A stretch of DNA of 64,000 nt from contig JAODUP010000673.1 of the NCBI GenBank assembly GCA_025642065.1, forward strand, positions 122,501 to 186,500, in the 5' to 3' direction. The notes below the pieces were generated by a model. The model was not told the origin of the DNA and did not search any database. It saw only the letters and a list, made by a program, of their open reading frames with translations. Both the position numbers and the translations under genes were made by a program. Below are positions 13,744-25,337 of this stretch, one piece after another. Position 1 is the first letter of the stretch, and each line of letters opens with the position of its first letter. The stretch is from Paralvinella palmiformis (taxonomy: Eukaryota; Annelida; Polychaeta; Terebellida; Alvinellidae).

Positions 13744-15578
13744 GGCTGTCCCCCTATTGGGTACAGCCGTTTATATTCGCTTAAATATATTAATTGTTTT
13801 AACATTGCGGACATTTGCATCTAATTGGTTCCACAATTTAACACCAATATAATATTAACTGACATTAACTTTCTTTTCGTCTTACAAAATTTTACATTAA
13901 AATTTCCTTTTTTTACTAGACCTGGTACTATGTGAATGTATTTCTTCTATTAATTGTATGAACCTTTTTTGTAGATTGATAGGTAACATGTTATTGTTGG
14001 CTTTATAGATTATAATGAAGGTTTTTAATTTTACAATATCTAACACTTATATTGAACAAACAATGGATGGGTATGATCTAAATAACTAGCTTTGGCAATA
14101 TTATTTTGGCTATTCCACATCTTTTTATTTTTTAAATTTGTAGCGAATTTTTTCCATGTTATGTTAAGCATCCTCCTTTTCAACATTCTATGCGCGTTTG
14201 CTGTCATTAAAATGATGTAATATGAATATTGAACTAAACAATTTGAATTGAAAAGATTTGAATAGCTACCAGGATAAGTAAACTGCATATCAAATGACGA
14301 TGATACTTGATGTGTTATCTATAGTAAAGAAGGCGAATCAACAGATTGATTGACATTTAGCAGCTCCGGGGGCTGATGTTTTGACTTGTGTTACTATTAG
14401 AGTACACGTAGGCGCTAATGGTCTATTAGCTGTGTAATTGTAAAGTATAGCATTTCCTGAAGTGTGTTAGCCGCATCCAGAGGCCTACTACTTACACACG
14501 TTACTACATGTTAATATAGCACAGGGTGTGTGTGTGTGTGTGTGTGTGACAACTGCCGGCGTCTTCTGAGCTGATTCGGACTCGAACGAAATCATTTAGC
14601 ATCAAGTAGGCGTTAATGCTGAAGTTAAATGTCCACTTAATTTAACATCCACCCCCTCGTAGTCCATTCCTTGACGTGGTGAGGGTGGCCTCTGTGTCTC
14701 AGTGACCCAGAGAGAGGGCTATGGCAGCAGGAGTTATGACTTCTGTTAGAGACTGGTCAATGGGTAGAGGCTAGAATGATATGGACTACGGGTGAGGTAA
14801 CCATAATATAAACCTCTAGTGCTGAAATAAGAGGTATTGGGCCCCATGGCGCACTCTGATAGACCACAAGACCATATATCAGCAGCTATAAGCGAACGAA
14901 AAGAAGAAGAATTTATCTTCCATACAAGCCAACACACTTCCAATACATCAGCGTGTTGGGAACATTGTACCGACTAATAACACCTGTATGCTTCTTTTAA
15001 TTACGCATCGGGTTGCTGTTCCGTTGACCACCAGAATGGCATCTATGCGCAGAATGATCCCGAATGCGTCTGATCGTTTCCCTTTTTTGAGCTATATAAA
15101 GTTAAATAGCCACGGTTCTGTATTATTATTAATAGCTGGTGTTCAGGGTTGAGTAACCACATCTGGCTTAATGTTGACATCAGCCTGTATTCGTTCCGAT
15201 GTTTGATGGATGACGCCTACTTGTCCAAATGCTGGGTCCCATACATCTACCACGTCATACATGTACGATGATGATTTGTCATCCTGCCATTCGTTGGCTT
15301 ATATAGATAGACATGTTGGCCAGTCGAATTATCACCAGCGGCTTATTGGTGGATTTAGATATATATTAGTCACATGTTAGCCATTTGTCACGTGATCACC
15401 GTGTCACTACCCTTACTGGATTAAGTCGGTCTCGACAATTTCAATCTCAGCATGATCTCACTCGGTATTGAAGTGATGAGATGAGAAAGTGATTTATTTA
15501 ATTTACGCGCTGCTGCTGCTGATGATGATGACGATGATGTGCCGGTGGCGATGATCATCCCAATCGTGATATTATATA

Positions 15579-15611
<33 letters not shown>

Positions 15612-16254
15612 AAAACGTAAAATAAGAAGTAAAGCTTGTTGAGACACAATACACTTGACCAATATAATACAGTTATATACAATACAATTCAATACAATAC
15701 ACATAATTGCATAAAACCCTTATGCAATTATGTGTCAAGACATGTAAATAAAAAATTATTAGTTTGATATATTGTTATCGTAACTATCTACATACACTAT
15801 ATTAACGTATAGTTTTGCGGTATGTTTGGTTTATGACATTTTATCAACGTAAATTATGGTTACAAAAGTGGCTAAATAAAAAATCTCAATTGGCTAAAGA
15901 AAATTTGAACCTTTAGCCAAATTGGCTACACAGATGTTAGAGCCAGCTCCAGTCTGGAAAGGGATTTGTTTGTTGTTGAACAAAGGAATAACAACAGTTT
16001 AGTGACGTGCATTTTATACAGGAACAGAATCCGGATTTAAAAAAAAAACCTCTTGTTGTATCTCCTAAATAACAGCCCGCATCAATTATTATTTAAACTG
16101 TCTTTCTGGTTGTTTCGTGATGGCTGTAACTTTCTTTAGGATTATTTATCCATACGAGTTCGATGACAGGACTGGACTCTTGATTAACCATTCTATAATC
16201 TTCTAATTGAGAGTTTACTATAATTATTATAACTAATTCCACTAAATAGAGAGC

Positions 16255-16550
16255 CAAGATGATGATGATGATGATGATGATGATAGATGATTTAACACCA
16301 ATATATCTAATTTACTAGCCAGTTTGTATGGATGATGACGATGATGTCGATGATAGAAGATTTTACACCAATATATCTACTTTATACTGGCCAGTTTAAA
16401 TGGATGATCTGAAGGGTGTTTCATCTTTGACTTCGCATCATTACCTTTGGAAGTCGCTCGGCCCATTTAGCCTATCATGTGTACAAAAGTGGCCGTAAAA
16501 CACCAATCGTCATCATCATCACCAGTTTGTATGGATGATGAGGATGATGT
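16255..16550 (+). repeat. GATGAT-rich tandem duplication interrupted by a SINE piece
   Basis: A ~70-bp unit (gatgat...gattttacaccaatatatct...ccagttt + tggatgatga) occurs at 16258-16330 and 16331-16400; the next ccagtttgtatggatgatga (16522-16541) follows the SINE family A fragment at 16400-16520. Confidence 0.65.
16385..16525 (+). mobile_element. SINE family A, 3' part only
   Basis: Matches the family A body from ctgaagggtgtttcatcttt through ggcccatttagcc to gtggccgtaaaac and a CATC tail, without the tRNA head. It sits inside a GATGAT-rich tandem duplication. Confidence 0.75.
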
Positions 16551-18325
16551 TAACAGTCGGGTGTATATACTAATGGTCGACAGCGTGATGTGATCTATCT
16601 GAATTAAACTGGTTGACCTGATGAAATTGTATAAAAAGAGCCTTGACAGCGGACAACCTTGAACTCTGACCTCACACAAGCTATTATTAATAATATACAC
16701 CAAGACCTGATAACACGGTGACCCTTTCCTCGTTGGTTCGACTTCATCAAGTTTATGTGGTTTTGATCAGGAGAATAATCGATAAAAACGAATTATAAAC
16801 GTAATAAACGAGTTGTTTGTACTTAAACATTGGATGATTCTCACATTGTTGATGCATTCATTATTCTACATTTCCCGCCATCAGGTTATCAGCTGTTAAG
16901 TCTCTTACTTTCACGTGTCCTATGTAAAATGTCCATGGCTTCTTAACACTCTATAAGGCTTTAAGTCCTATACAGTAAGTTTAACTGTAATATGTAAATT
17001 ATTACAATATATAGATCACCCAAGTAGTTATTGGTATATAGTATTTACTTCCCTGGTTTACGTCCGTATAATATTTTCTTAAACCGGTTGTTGACCGCTA
17101 ACACTCAGACACAGAAAGAGGGGTTGGGGGGGGGTGGATAGCAGCAGCTGACTTAATAAATCACTTCAAACAGATTTCATCCTGTGTCAGGACCTTGGTT
17201 ACAGATTGAGTTACGGTCCGTACATTGACCTCGCTTTGTTATCAACACACTACCTAACTGTTGTCGTCAGATCATCTCGCCATGAACAGTTTGTCACAAC
17301 AGACAGGGGCCAGTTTACTGGAAAATGGCACCATCATCGACATCCCTCGCCGACTTCCTCACTCAGCGACGTCTCCACCCCTTCCTCCCCCCACTCTACC
17401 CCCTAGCTCTCTGTCTCCCACACCGCGTGCTTCTTCGGGGAATGGACCGACCGACCCGTTGTAGGAGTTTGGTGTTTAGGGTTCAGTAAGTTCTGGCACA
17501 AGATGGATGGTATCAAGTTGCGCTGCTGCGAAGTCGCTTCTAACATCGGGAATATTTATGGCAGTAGAGTGAGGGCGGCTGTTAACGTCCGAACGAGGGA
17601 AGAGTATCACTTTGTTCCGGATGTCGGCCTTGAATGTCGCCATATTCGATCGACGCGTGTTCCTTATCGATGCCCAGATACGTGTTGCCGTTGATCAGTG
17701 AAAATGGCCAATGCTTCGGTGACTCCGGTGAATCTAATTAATGGCTTGCACCCAGTGAATTGTGTACTGCTGCGTGTGCGCACACACACGCACACACGGA
17801 CGGACGGACGGGTGGGGGGTTTGCGGGGGGAGGGTTAGATTAAGTGAAGAGAAGCTGTCCAAATTTAATTAGACTGCCTCCATATAGAGCATTAACTTGG
17901 ATGTTAGTGCCTAAATGTCAAATAACATTATCAATAATTTGTGAATTGTTACTGATGATTGGTCCCTGTATGGCTGATGGTTTGATGAATTGACTAGAAT
18001 GTTGGTTATTATAATTCATATTTGACTGTATTTATCATATGACAATATATAAAGGGAGACTTCGGCGAGAAATATTAGTCTATAATTATAAAGTTATTGA
18101 ATATTTAAAATGTACAGGATTGAAGACATATGATGGGTATGCTGTTAAAGTTAATAAGGATTGTACTTGTCACTGACTGACTGACTGACTGATTGACTGA
18201 TTGAAACTGCAGCTGAGTGACCAGCTGACTGAATGATTGACCAACTGACTCACTCATTCACTGACTATCGCACTTAATGGCCTACTGCATACACAACAGT
18301 TGGACGATTGATCAGAGAAGTGGAT

Positions 18326-18378
<53 letters not shown>

Positions 18379-18401
18379 GAGGGAGTTTTCCGTAGTGATA
18401 C

Positions 18402-18583
18402 GTGGCCCGTCCGTGGTCCAACTGGTAGCGCGAGTGGCCACAGATCTCAACCACCCGAGCTCAAATCTCAGCGTTGGCATGTCTGAAGGATGGTTCATCT
18501 TTCACTTCGCCTCATTACCTTTGTAGGTAGCTCGGCCCATTTAGCCCACATCGTACACACGAGTGGCCGTAAAACATCCATCC
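18402..18583 (+). mobile_element. tRNA-derived SINE, family A
   Basis: tRNA-like head (gtggtccaactggtagcg, diverged B box gagctcaaatctc) followed by the full family A body to gtggccgtaaaacatc. Directly follows a (CA)n microsatellite. Confidence 0.82.
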
Positions 18584-18937
18584 CGCAATGATACACTCAC
18601 ACTAACATTCTTGCTCAGTTTGTTTGTACATTCACTTACTTACACCCCAGTTGACTCACCGACTGACCTACGAACATATGCCAACACTGTACCAGCTGAC
18701 CTGACTTGACATATATAATGTAGAGGAGGCAATAAGCTGACATTATTTTGAGTCAGCTATTACGAGAAATGTCAGCTATTTATAACCGGAAGAAGTCCAT
18801 GATACGGCTTCATTTAGTGGGAAGGTTAAATTAAGTTAACTGAATGGGTCTCTCTTGTTTGATATTAGCTATTTTTGTCCTGATGGCTTCGGCAACATTT
18901 GTCTATAATACTTCGGTTCTGTGTCAATCCTTACAAC

Positions 18938-18962
18938 TTTATATATATATATATATATATAT

Positions 18963-19019
<57 letters not shown>

Positions 19020-19174
19020 TACAGTTAATCTATATAATCAGGTAATATGTATATTACCTGAAATTTTCAGGAAATACGTCTATTGCTAACAGAGATTTAA
19101 TACAGATTACCTGAAAAGTATACAGATTAACTGTAACACACACACACACAATCACATATACATACACACACACA

Positions 19175-19205
<31 letters not shown>

Positions 19206-19206
19206 G
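18938..19206. repeat. Large inverted repeat with mirrored microsatellites
   Basis: The left arm is (TA)n(TG)n then tattacagttaatctatat; the right arm is gtatacagattaactgtaa then (CA)n(TA)n. Between them lies a perfect 22-bp palindrome CAGGTAATAT-GT-ATATTACCTG at 19039-19060. The whole 270 bp can fold into a hairpin. Confidence 0.7.
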
Positions 19207-19441
19207 AGAAGAGAGAGAGAGAGAGAGAGGATCAGTATTTGATATCTTCTTGCCCAGCCAGCGATCGGCCTGGTTGGATAATATTGTATATTCTGTGTTG
19301 TATATTTTTAGTATGTTTTCGGGAGGGGGGAGGTTGGTTGTTGTGTATCATCCTGCTCAATGTTTTATCTACCATGATATAGATAGGTCTGTTGTAGATA
19401 GTTGTAGGCTGGATTTCGGATCAAGGTACTCCGTTTACTGG

Positions 19442-19616
19442 AGTACCTACAAGTATATACTGTTCCAGATGATACGTACAAGTATATACTGTTCCAGATG
19501 ATACGTACAAGTATATACTGTTCCAGATGATACGTACAAGTATATACTGTTCCAGATGATACGTACAAGTATATACTGTTCCAGATGATACGTACAAGTA
19601 TATACTGTTCTAGGTG
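19442..19616 (+). repeat. 29-bp minisatellite, six copies
   Basis: Unit atacgtacaagtatatactg + ttccagatg; copies at 19472, 19501, 19530, 19559 and 19588, with a diverged first copy from 19443. The four central copies are identical, so the array is young or recently homogenised. Confidence 0.9.
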
Positions 19617-20569
19617 GTATTGTTATTAAGGACATTTTATAAAGTATAATTGCTCGTAAACCGATCAGACAGACAGGGGCGCGAGCACGTGCGGGCGTGC
19701 GTTGAGACACAAATAGTCGGGCGTACGTGTGTACGCGATGACGGACAAACAAACAAACAAAAAAAAAGAAACACGGATGGTCGTGGTAGCATCTGCTTCA
19801 CAGATAGGTAGATAGAGATAGTTGAATGTAGTTGAATGTGGATCAGTAAATAGATACCTGTGTACTATCTTCATAAAGAAATCTGCCCCTTGTTTGGTTA
19901 GGCATATAGGCATCTAGTTGGTGGCCAGGTGTTATTTAGACAGAGATACAGAGATGGAGGGGGGGGGGGGAATGGAGGGGTGTCGACCAATAATGCATAT
20001 CAAAATATATGTTGTATTTCTGTTACATTTCTGTTGTGAACCACGATTATTCTAGTTTGACAATAAGTTAAAAACAAAACGGTTTTGTGACAAATTTATA
20101 ATTCGGCAAACTCTTTAAAGCCGGACCTGATGCTCCGTCTGTGGCGTTTAATCGTAGGTTTAGATCAGATTTGACTATTGTTGAAATCCGTTGTTTGTAA
20201 TAGATAGCCATGTTTATATTAAAAACCAAGATACAAGCAAATCACTCACTCACCCACCCACTCACTCAGCTCTAAGTTTTTACAGATTACGCTATTTTTT
20301 TAAATATGAAATATTAGAATGGCGTAGTTTTAAGCGTCAGTCAGGAACCCCCCCCCCCCCACACACACACACGACATATTACCTCCTAGTAGTGTACAGT
20401 TATTACTGGATGGTGACATTTAGTACATTATTCTTGTTGTGTCATGGGCTGTCTGCATCTTGAAGAAATTGTTATTAAATATGTCAACCTTATATTATGG
20501 TCTTAAGACGTGTTTCTGGTTTGGTTGTAGGTTGTTATTAGCTTGTGTGTGTCGGTAATCAAATGATAT

Positions 20570-21322
20570 ATAAGTATAGTAGTAGTAGTAATAGTAGTAG
20601 TAGTAGTAATAGTAGTAATAGTAGTAGTAGTAGTAGAACTGGTTGTAGTAGTAGTAGTAATAGTAGTAGTAGTAATAGTAGTAGTAGTAATAGTAGTAGT
20701 AGTAGTAGTAGTAGTAATAGTAGTAGTAGTAGTTTAAAAGTAGTAATAGTAGTGGGAGTAATAAATAGTAGAGTAGTAAAAAGTAGAACTAGTGTATAGT
20801 AGTAGTAGTAATAGTAGTAGTAGTAGTAGAACTGGTTGTTGTAGTAGTAGTAAGTAGTAATAGTAGTAGTAGTTTTAAAAGATTAGTATTTTTAGTAAAT
20901 AGGAAATAGTTTGAATGGTAGTAGTTTTAAGTAGTAGTAAGTAATAGTAGTATAGTACCTCCTAGTAGTGTAAAAGTTATTACTGATGGTGAATTTAGTA
21001 AAGTAGTTCTTGTTGTGTATGGGCTGTATGCATACTTGAAGAAATTGTTATTAAATATGTAACCTTATATATGGTCTTAAGACGTGTTTCTGGTTTGGTT
21101 GTAGGTTGTTATTAGTTTGTGTGTGTCGGTAATCAAATGATATATAAGTATAGTAGTAGTAGTAATAGTAGTAGTAGTAGTAATAGTAGTAGTAGTAATA
21201 GTAGTAGTAGTAATAGTAGTAGTAGTAGTAGAACTAGTTGTTGTAGTAGTAGTAGTAGTAATAGTAGTAGTAGTTAGTAGTAATAGTATTAAATGTAGTA
21301 GTAGTAGTAGTAGTAGTAGTAA

Positions 21323-21354
<32 letters not shown>

Positions 21355-21415
21355 ATAGTAGTAGTAGTAGTAGAACTAGTTGTAGTAGTAGTAATAATAA
21401 TAAATAATTAAATAA
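20570..21415 (+). repeat. TAG/AGT trinucleotide array, duplicated
   Basis: Long imperfect (AGT)n interrupted by AAT and by gaactagttgt segments. Two blocks (20570-20950 and 21150-21415) are separated by a repeat of the unique flank 20381-20575. Reading frames through it (poly-Ser one way, poly-Leu/Thr the other) are artefacts. Confidence 0.85.
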
Positions 21416-21574
21416 TGGAATGTTATTGCTAATCATAGTTGGCTGTTAAGATCTGTAAATAGTTTTATTTTCTCTAGATTCTTTAATGGGAGATCATCTG
21501 CCTCCAGCATTTGAGAAATATTGGATACGGTCAATAGTCCCTCCAGTCATTTGCTAACCTCAAGGATCAAGGTT

Positions 21575-21693
21575 TGAATTGAATCAAGATACTAATGTGT
21601 CTGTACAGTTTCCCGAAGAAGTCATCCCTTGTCCGTATGTCCTAGATGTGACTAATGATGAGGCAAAAACAAAACACTCACTCACTCACTCAG
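21575..21693 (+). mobile_element. SINE family D, 3' fragment
   Basis: Ends in gatgtgactaatgatgaggc then an A-rich stretch and (CACT)n, like the copy at 11356-11535. No tRNA head is recognisable. Confidence 0.45.
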
Positions 21694-21731
21694 TCTCCGA
21701 TAAAATGGATATATGAAAATTTACCCCTTCT

Positions 21732-21775
<44 letters not shown>

Positions 21776-22194
21776 TCATTGTATGGATATTTTTCTGGAC
21801 TTTTATAATTGTTCTTTTAACTTCCTTCTGAAGAACCGTATAACCACATCTGTAATCTCATACAGATGTAGCTCAATCCTGGAGATAAGATGTTATCAAT
21901 TGTTTGTTTGTGGTCATCTAAACAATGGACTTGTTATTGTTTAAATTATTGACATTTAGCCACGTTATGAGCTACTAGTATAACACATAAAGCTCTTCGG
22001 TTAGCTAGGACACTTGCTGTCACTTCACGGTTCCATTATGTCACTGGGTACAGCATTTAATAACGTCACGTCGGGCAGTAAACGTCATCCGTCAGTTGTA
22101 TATTTCATGGTCACAATTCATCGCCGTTTTGGTGGAGAAAAGATTGGAAAACTTTCGATATATTTTATTGATGTTTTTGTCAACACAAAAACAG

Positions 22195-22345
22195 CAGAGC
22201 ACAGCACAACACAACATAACACAATACAGCACAACGTAACACAGCTCACCAGAGCACACCATACCGTAACACACCGTTACACATCTTTACATACCATACC
22301 CTACCCTACCCTACCCTACCATACCGTGGCGTGGCCTGCCATAGC
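22195..22345 (+). repeat. Degenerate pentanucleotide ACACA/CCCTA array
   Basis: Runs of cacaacacaacataacac type units followed by ccctaccctaccctaccc. It is not a telomere motif (five-base unit, four copies). Confidence 0.6.
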
Positions 22346-22638
22346 AAAATAAAAAGTTATATAAAAATACACCACATAACATAACAAGCTAGTTCGACCT
22401 ACCTTTGTCGATGTTCACTTGCCCATCCTAATGCCTCGATCCAGGTGATAGATTCCGACAGCAATTCACCAGGTCACCTTGTACAAGTACACCTTCCGGA
22501 TCATTAGAGCTCCGAATCGGTTTATCCCAGCGGCCTGCCATTATAAGCATAAGAGGCGTGGTCTTTTAGATTTGGGCAGGAGCAGGCTAGGGCATGGAAA
22601 TATTGGACCAAGTTTACAACAGTTGGCTGGCTAAAAAC

Positions 22639-22676
<38 letters not shown>

Positions 22677-23118
22677 TCTGGTTCTTAATTTGTACGATGT
22701 TTCTGTGTGCATTGTTTTGTTAACTACATCTGATTGGTTTTAGTTTTGCTTGGGTTGTGGGTGGGTGTTTGCGTGTGTGCGCGCGCGCGTGTGGCATTAT
22801 CCCGTACATATCGGCACCCGTCATTGCCCTTATATAACCTATATTTATTACAGGTACTGGTAGAGTCGGGATTTGATATGGCTATTCGGAGCTCTATTCA
22901 GGGTCTGACGGTATTCTACTTTGGACTCTTAGCTGTGTTAATATTTTGATTATTGATATTGAAGCCGACATCTCATTCAGTGGGGTCTGTGGGGTTACTT
23001 ATTGTTGTGGATGTTCCCTATAGATGTAACAGGAAGGGTTGACCAACACTTGAAACGCAATCGATGGTACGTCTACATGGTGAAAGGGAATTAAATCACG
23101 GTGAGAAAGAATTTGATT

Positions 23119-23119
<1 letters not shown>

Positions 23120-23193
<74 letters not shown>
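23120..23193 (+). repeat. (GT)n microsatellite, ~37 units
   Basis: An uninterrupted GT tract about 74 bp long. Similar shorter tracts lie at 7998-8041, 18330-18376 (CA), 31593-31632 and 34036-34094. Confidence 0.95.
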
Positions 23194-23724
23194 AATGGGA
23201 AGGCTGCCTTGCTCTAAAACTAATAACAAATTCAACAATATTTCTAACACATTTTGACAGTGTGACTATTGTATTACATATTACAATCTCGGGTTCCTAC
23301 AAACGATGAATTTTGTTTTAAACCTAACATGCAGTTGTTTAAAAGTCTACCTACCAAACTAACAATAAACTGTCCTGGTATTAGCCACTTCTCTGTAAAA
23401 AGTAGCCACGCGCCAATTAGTTTCCTTTATTCTGAGATAAGGAAGAGCTATCTTTAGAGATGATAATACGGTTTTGTTTTTATTTATTCCATCATCGTTC
23501 TTCGTTTGGCACGTTCGGGGGAGGGGGGGGGGGAACCGGCTTAGATGTTAGCTAAATAACTAATAATGTATTAGTTGGTTATTCGGTATTGTATTGGTTA
23601 TGTTTTGTTTGTTGTATCACAATTAATATGTTATTATTCTAAATGGAATCCATCTGGAAATTAGGGATGTCATGTTCGTGGCTAGATTGATTATTATTGT
23701 GCCTATATTGATTATTGTTCTGAG

Positions 23725-24484
23725 TGAGTGAGTGGGTGGGTGGGTGGGTGTAAGGGTCAGGTAGTGGGTGGATTGATGTGTAGGCTGGTCGGTGAGTGAG
23801 TGAGTGAGTGAGTGAGTGAGTGAGTGAGTGAGTGAGTGAGTGAGTGAGTGAGTGAGTGAGTGAGTGAGTGAGTGAGTGAGTGGGGAGTGAGTGAGTGAGT
23901 GAGTGAGTGAGTGAGTGAGTGAGTGAGTGAGTGAGTGAGTGAGTGAGTGAGTGAGTGAGTGAGTGAGTGAGTGAGTGAGTGAGTGGACAGATGAATAGCT
24001 TGTTGGTTAGTTAGATGGATGGTTGGGTGAAAGGATAGGTGAGTGGTGAGTGAGTGAGTGAGTGAGTGAGTGAGTGAGTGAGTGAGTGAGTGAGTGAGTG
24101 AGTGAGTGAGTGAGTGAGTGAGTGAGTGAGTGAGTGAGTGAGTGAGTGAGTGAGTGAGTGAGTGAGTGAGTGAGTGAGTGAGTGAGTGAGTGAGTGAGTG
24201 AGTGGACAGATGAATAGCTTGTTGGTTAGTTAGGTGGATGGTTGGGTGAAAGGATAGGTTTGTTGGTGAGTGAGTGAGTGAGTGAGTGAGTGAGTGAGTG
24301 AGTGAGTGAGTGAGTGAGTGAGTGAGTGAGTGAGTGAGTGAGTGAGTGAGTGAGTGAGTGAGTGAGTGAGTGAGTGAGTGAGTGAGTGAGTGGACAGATG
24401 AATGGCTTGTTGGTTAGTTAGGTGGATGGTTGGGTGAAAGAATAGGTTTGTTGGTGAGTGAGTGAGTGAGTGAGTGAGTGAGTG
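23725..24484 (+). repeat. GAGT tetranucleotide array with a higher-order unit
   Basis: About 750 bp of (TGAG)n, broken three times by a ~60-bp segment (ggacagatgaatagcttgtt + ggttagttag...ggttgggtgaaaggatagg) starting at 23985, 24204 and 24392, that is, after 219 and 188 bp. Confidence 0.9.
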
Positions 24485-25287
24485 TGCGAACTAACGAGCC
24501 TTTCCCGCCCGTCCTGATACGATATGTTTCTGCCTTACCATTTATACGAGACATCCAGGCCATTATTCATACGGAGGAAGATATCATTTATCTCGAACAC
24601 TACGCTACTTCGGATTTTACGAAGGTATGCTCAGCCGGGTAGACTGTGGTCATATCGTAAACAATGATAAACTGTCTGAGTTCTACCACCAGTCTTAACC
24701 CTGCTCAGTACAGTTACGAGTAACCACATCGAACTAAACGTCCAGCTCTCAGACAGACAGGGAGAGAGGGATAGAGAGAGTGAGAGAGGGGGACCAGCCA
24801 TTCAATCAATAATTCTCTCTTCAGTAGCTTCGTTTTTTTGTTACTTGTCGCCGTCACAGACTTGTTATCGATGAAGCTTTAGACGTGCTCGGATGGCAGA
24901 AAATGATTTCTTAGATTTTGTTAATTAAGTCGCCATCATTAGCCTAAATCCTAATTATCGGGATTGTCAGCCATGTTTGATGTCTAATTGCGATGTCGTT
25001 GCGGTTGTCCCGTTTAATATGCCCTCCGCGCACCGGTTATTTGTAACGATTCGGAATGATCGTAGATAGTCAGTCAGTCAGTCAGTCGGTCGGTCAGTCA
25101 TCCGGACACTTGACGGGCGGTTGACTTTGTGAAATATTTTCCGGATCTGTCGTTTAATATTCCATAAAGCACATCTGTCTGTTCGAGTGTACATCTTCAA
25201 ACGATTGAATAAATTTTGAAACAAATTGAGATGACCATCAGATGATAAGATAGGAAACTATAGACTAACAATGTTTTATGCCATATG

Positions 25288-25288
<1 letters not shown>

Positions 25289-25333
<45 letters not shown>
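25289..25333 (+). repeat. (AT)n microsatellite
   Basis: About 22 AT units. Comparable (AT)n tracts occur at 4496-4526, 21736-21772, 42240-42270, 55453-55482, 56755-56791, 60001-60039 and 62670-62700. Confidence 0.9.

Positions 25334-25337
<4 letters not shown>

Larger units (their letters stand above)
14000..18400. other. No supported gene; GC-richer block at 17.2-17.7 kb
   Basis: Frames at 17206-17694 lie in higher-complexity, CpG-containing DNA but match no protein I know and show no splice pairing. The rest is AT-rich single-copy DNA with microsatellites (14525-14549, 15574-15610). Confidence 0.6.

Noticed and set aside
17206..17694. Frames in GC-richer DNA, candidate exons
   Set aside because: No homology recognised and no paired splice sites; likely chance frames in CpG-richer sequence.
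20545..21436. Poly-Ser and poly-Leu/Thr frames
   Set aside because: Translations of the TAG/AGT trinucleotide array.
22295..22320. Interstitial telomere repeat
   Set aside because: The unit is the 5-mer CCCTA, four copies, inside a degenerate pentanucleotide array; it is not CCCTAA.
23725..24484. CRISPR-like array
   Set aside because: The repeated 60-bp segments are separated by simple TGAG repeats, not unique spacers, and the DNA is animal.
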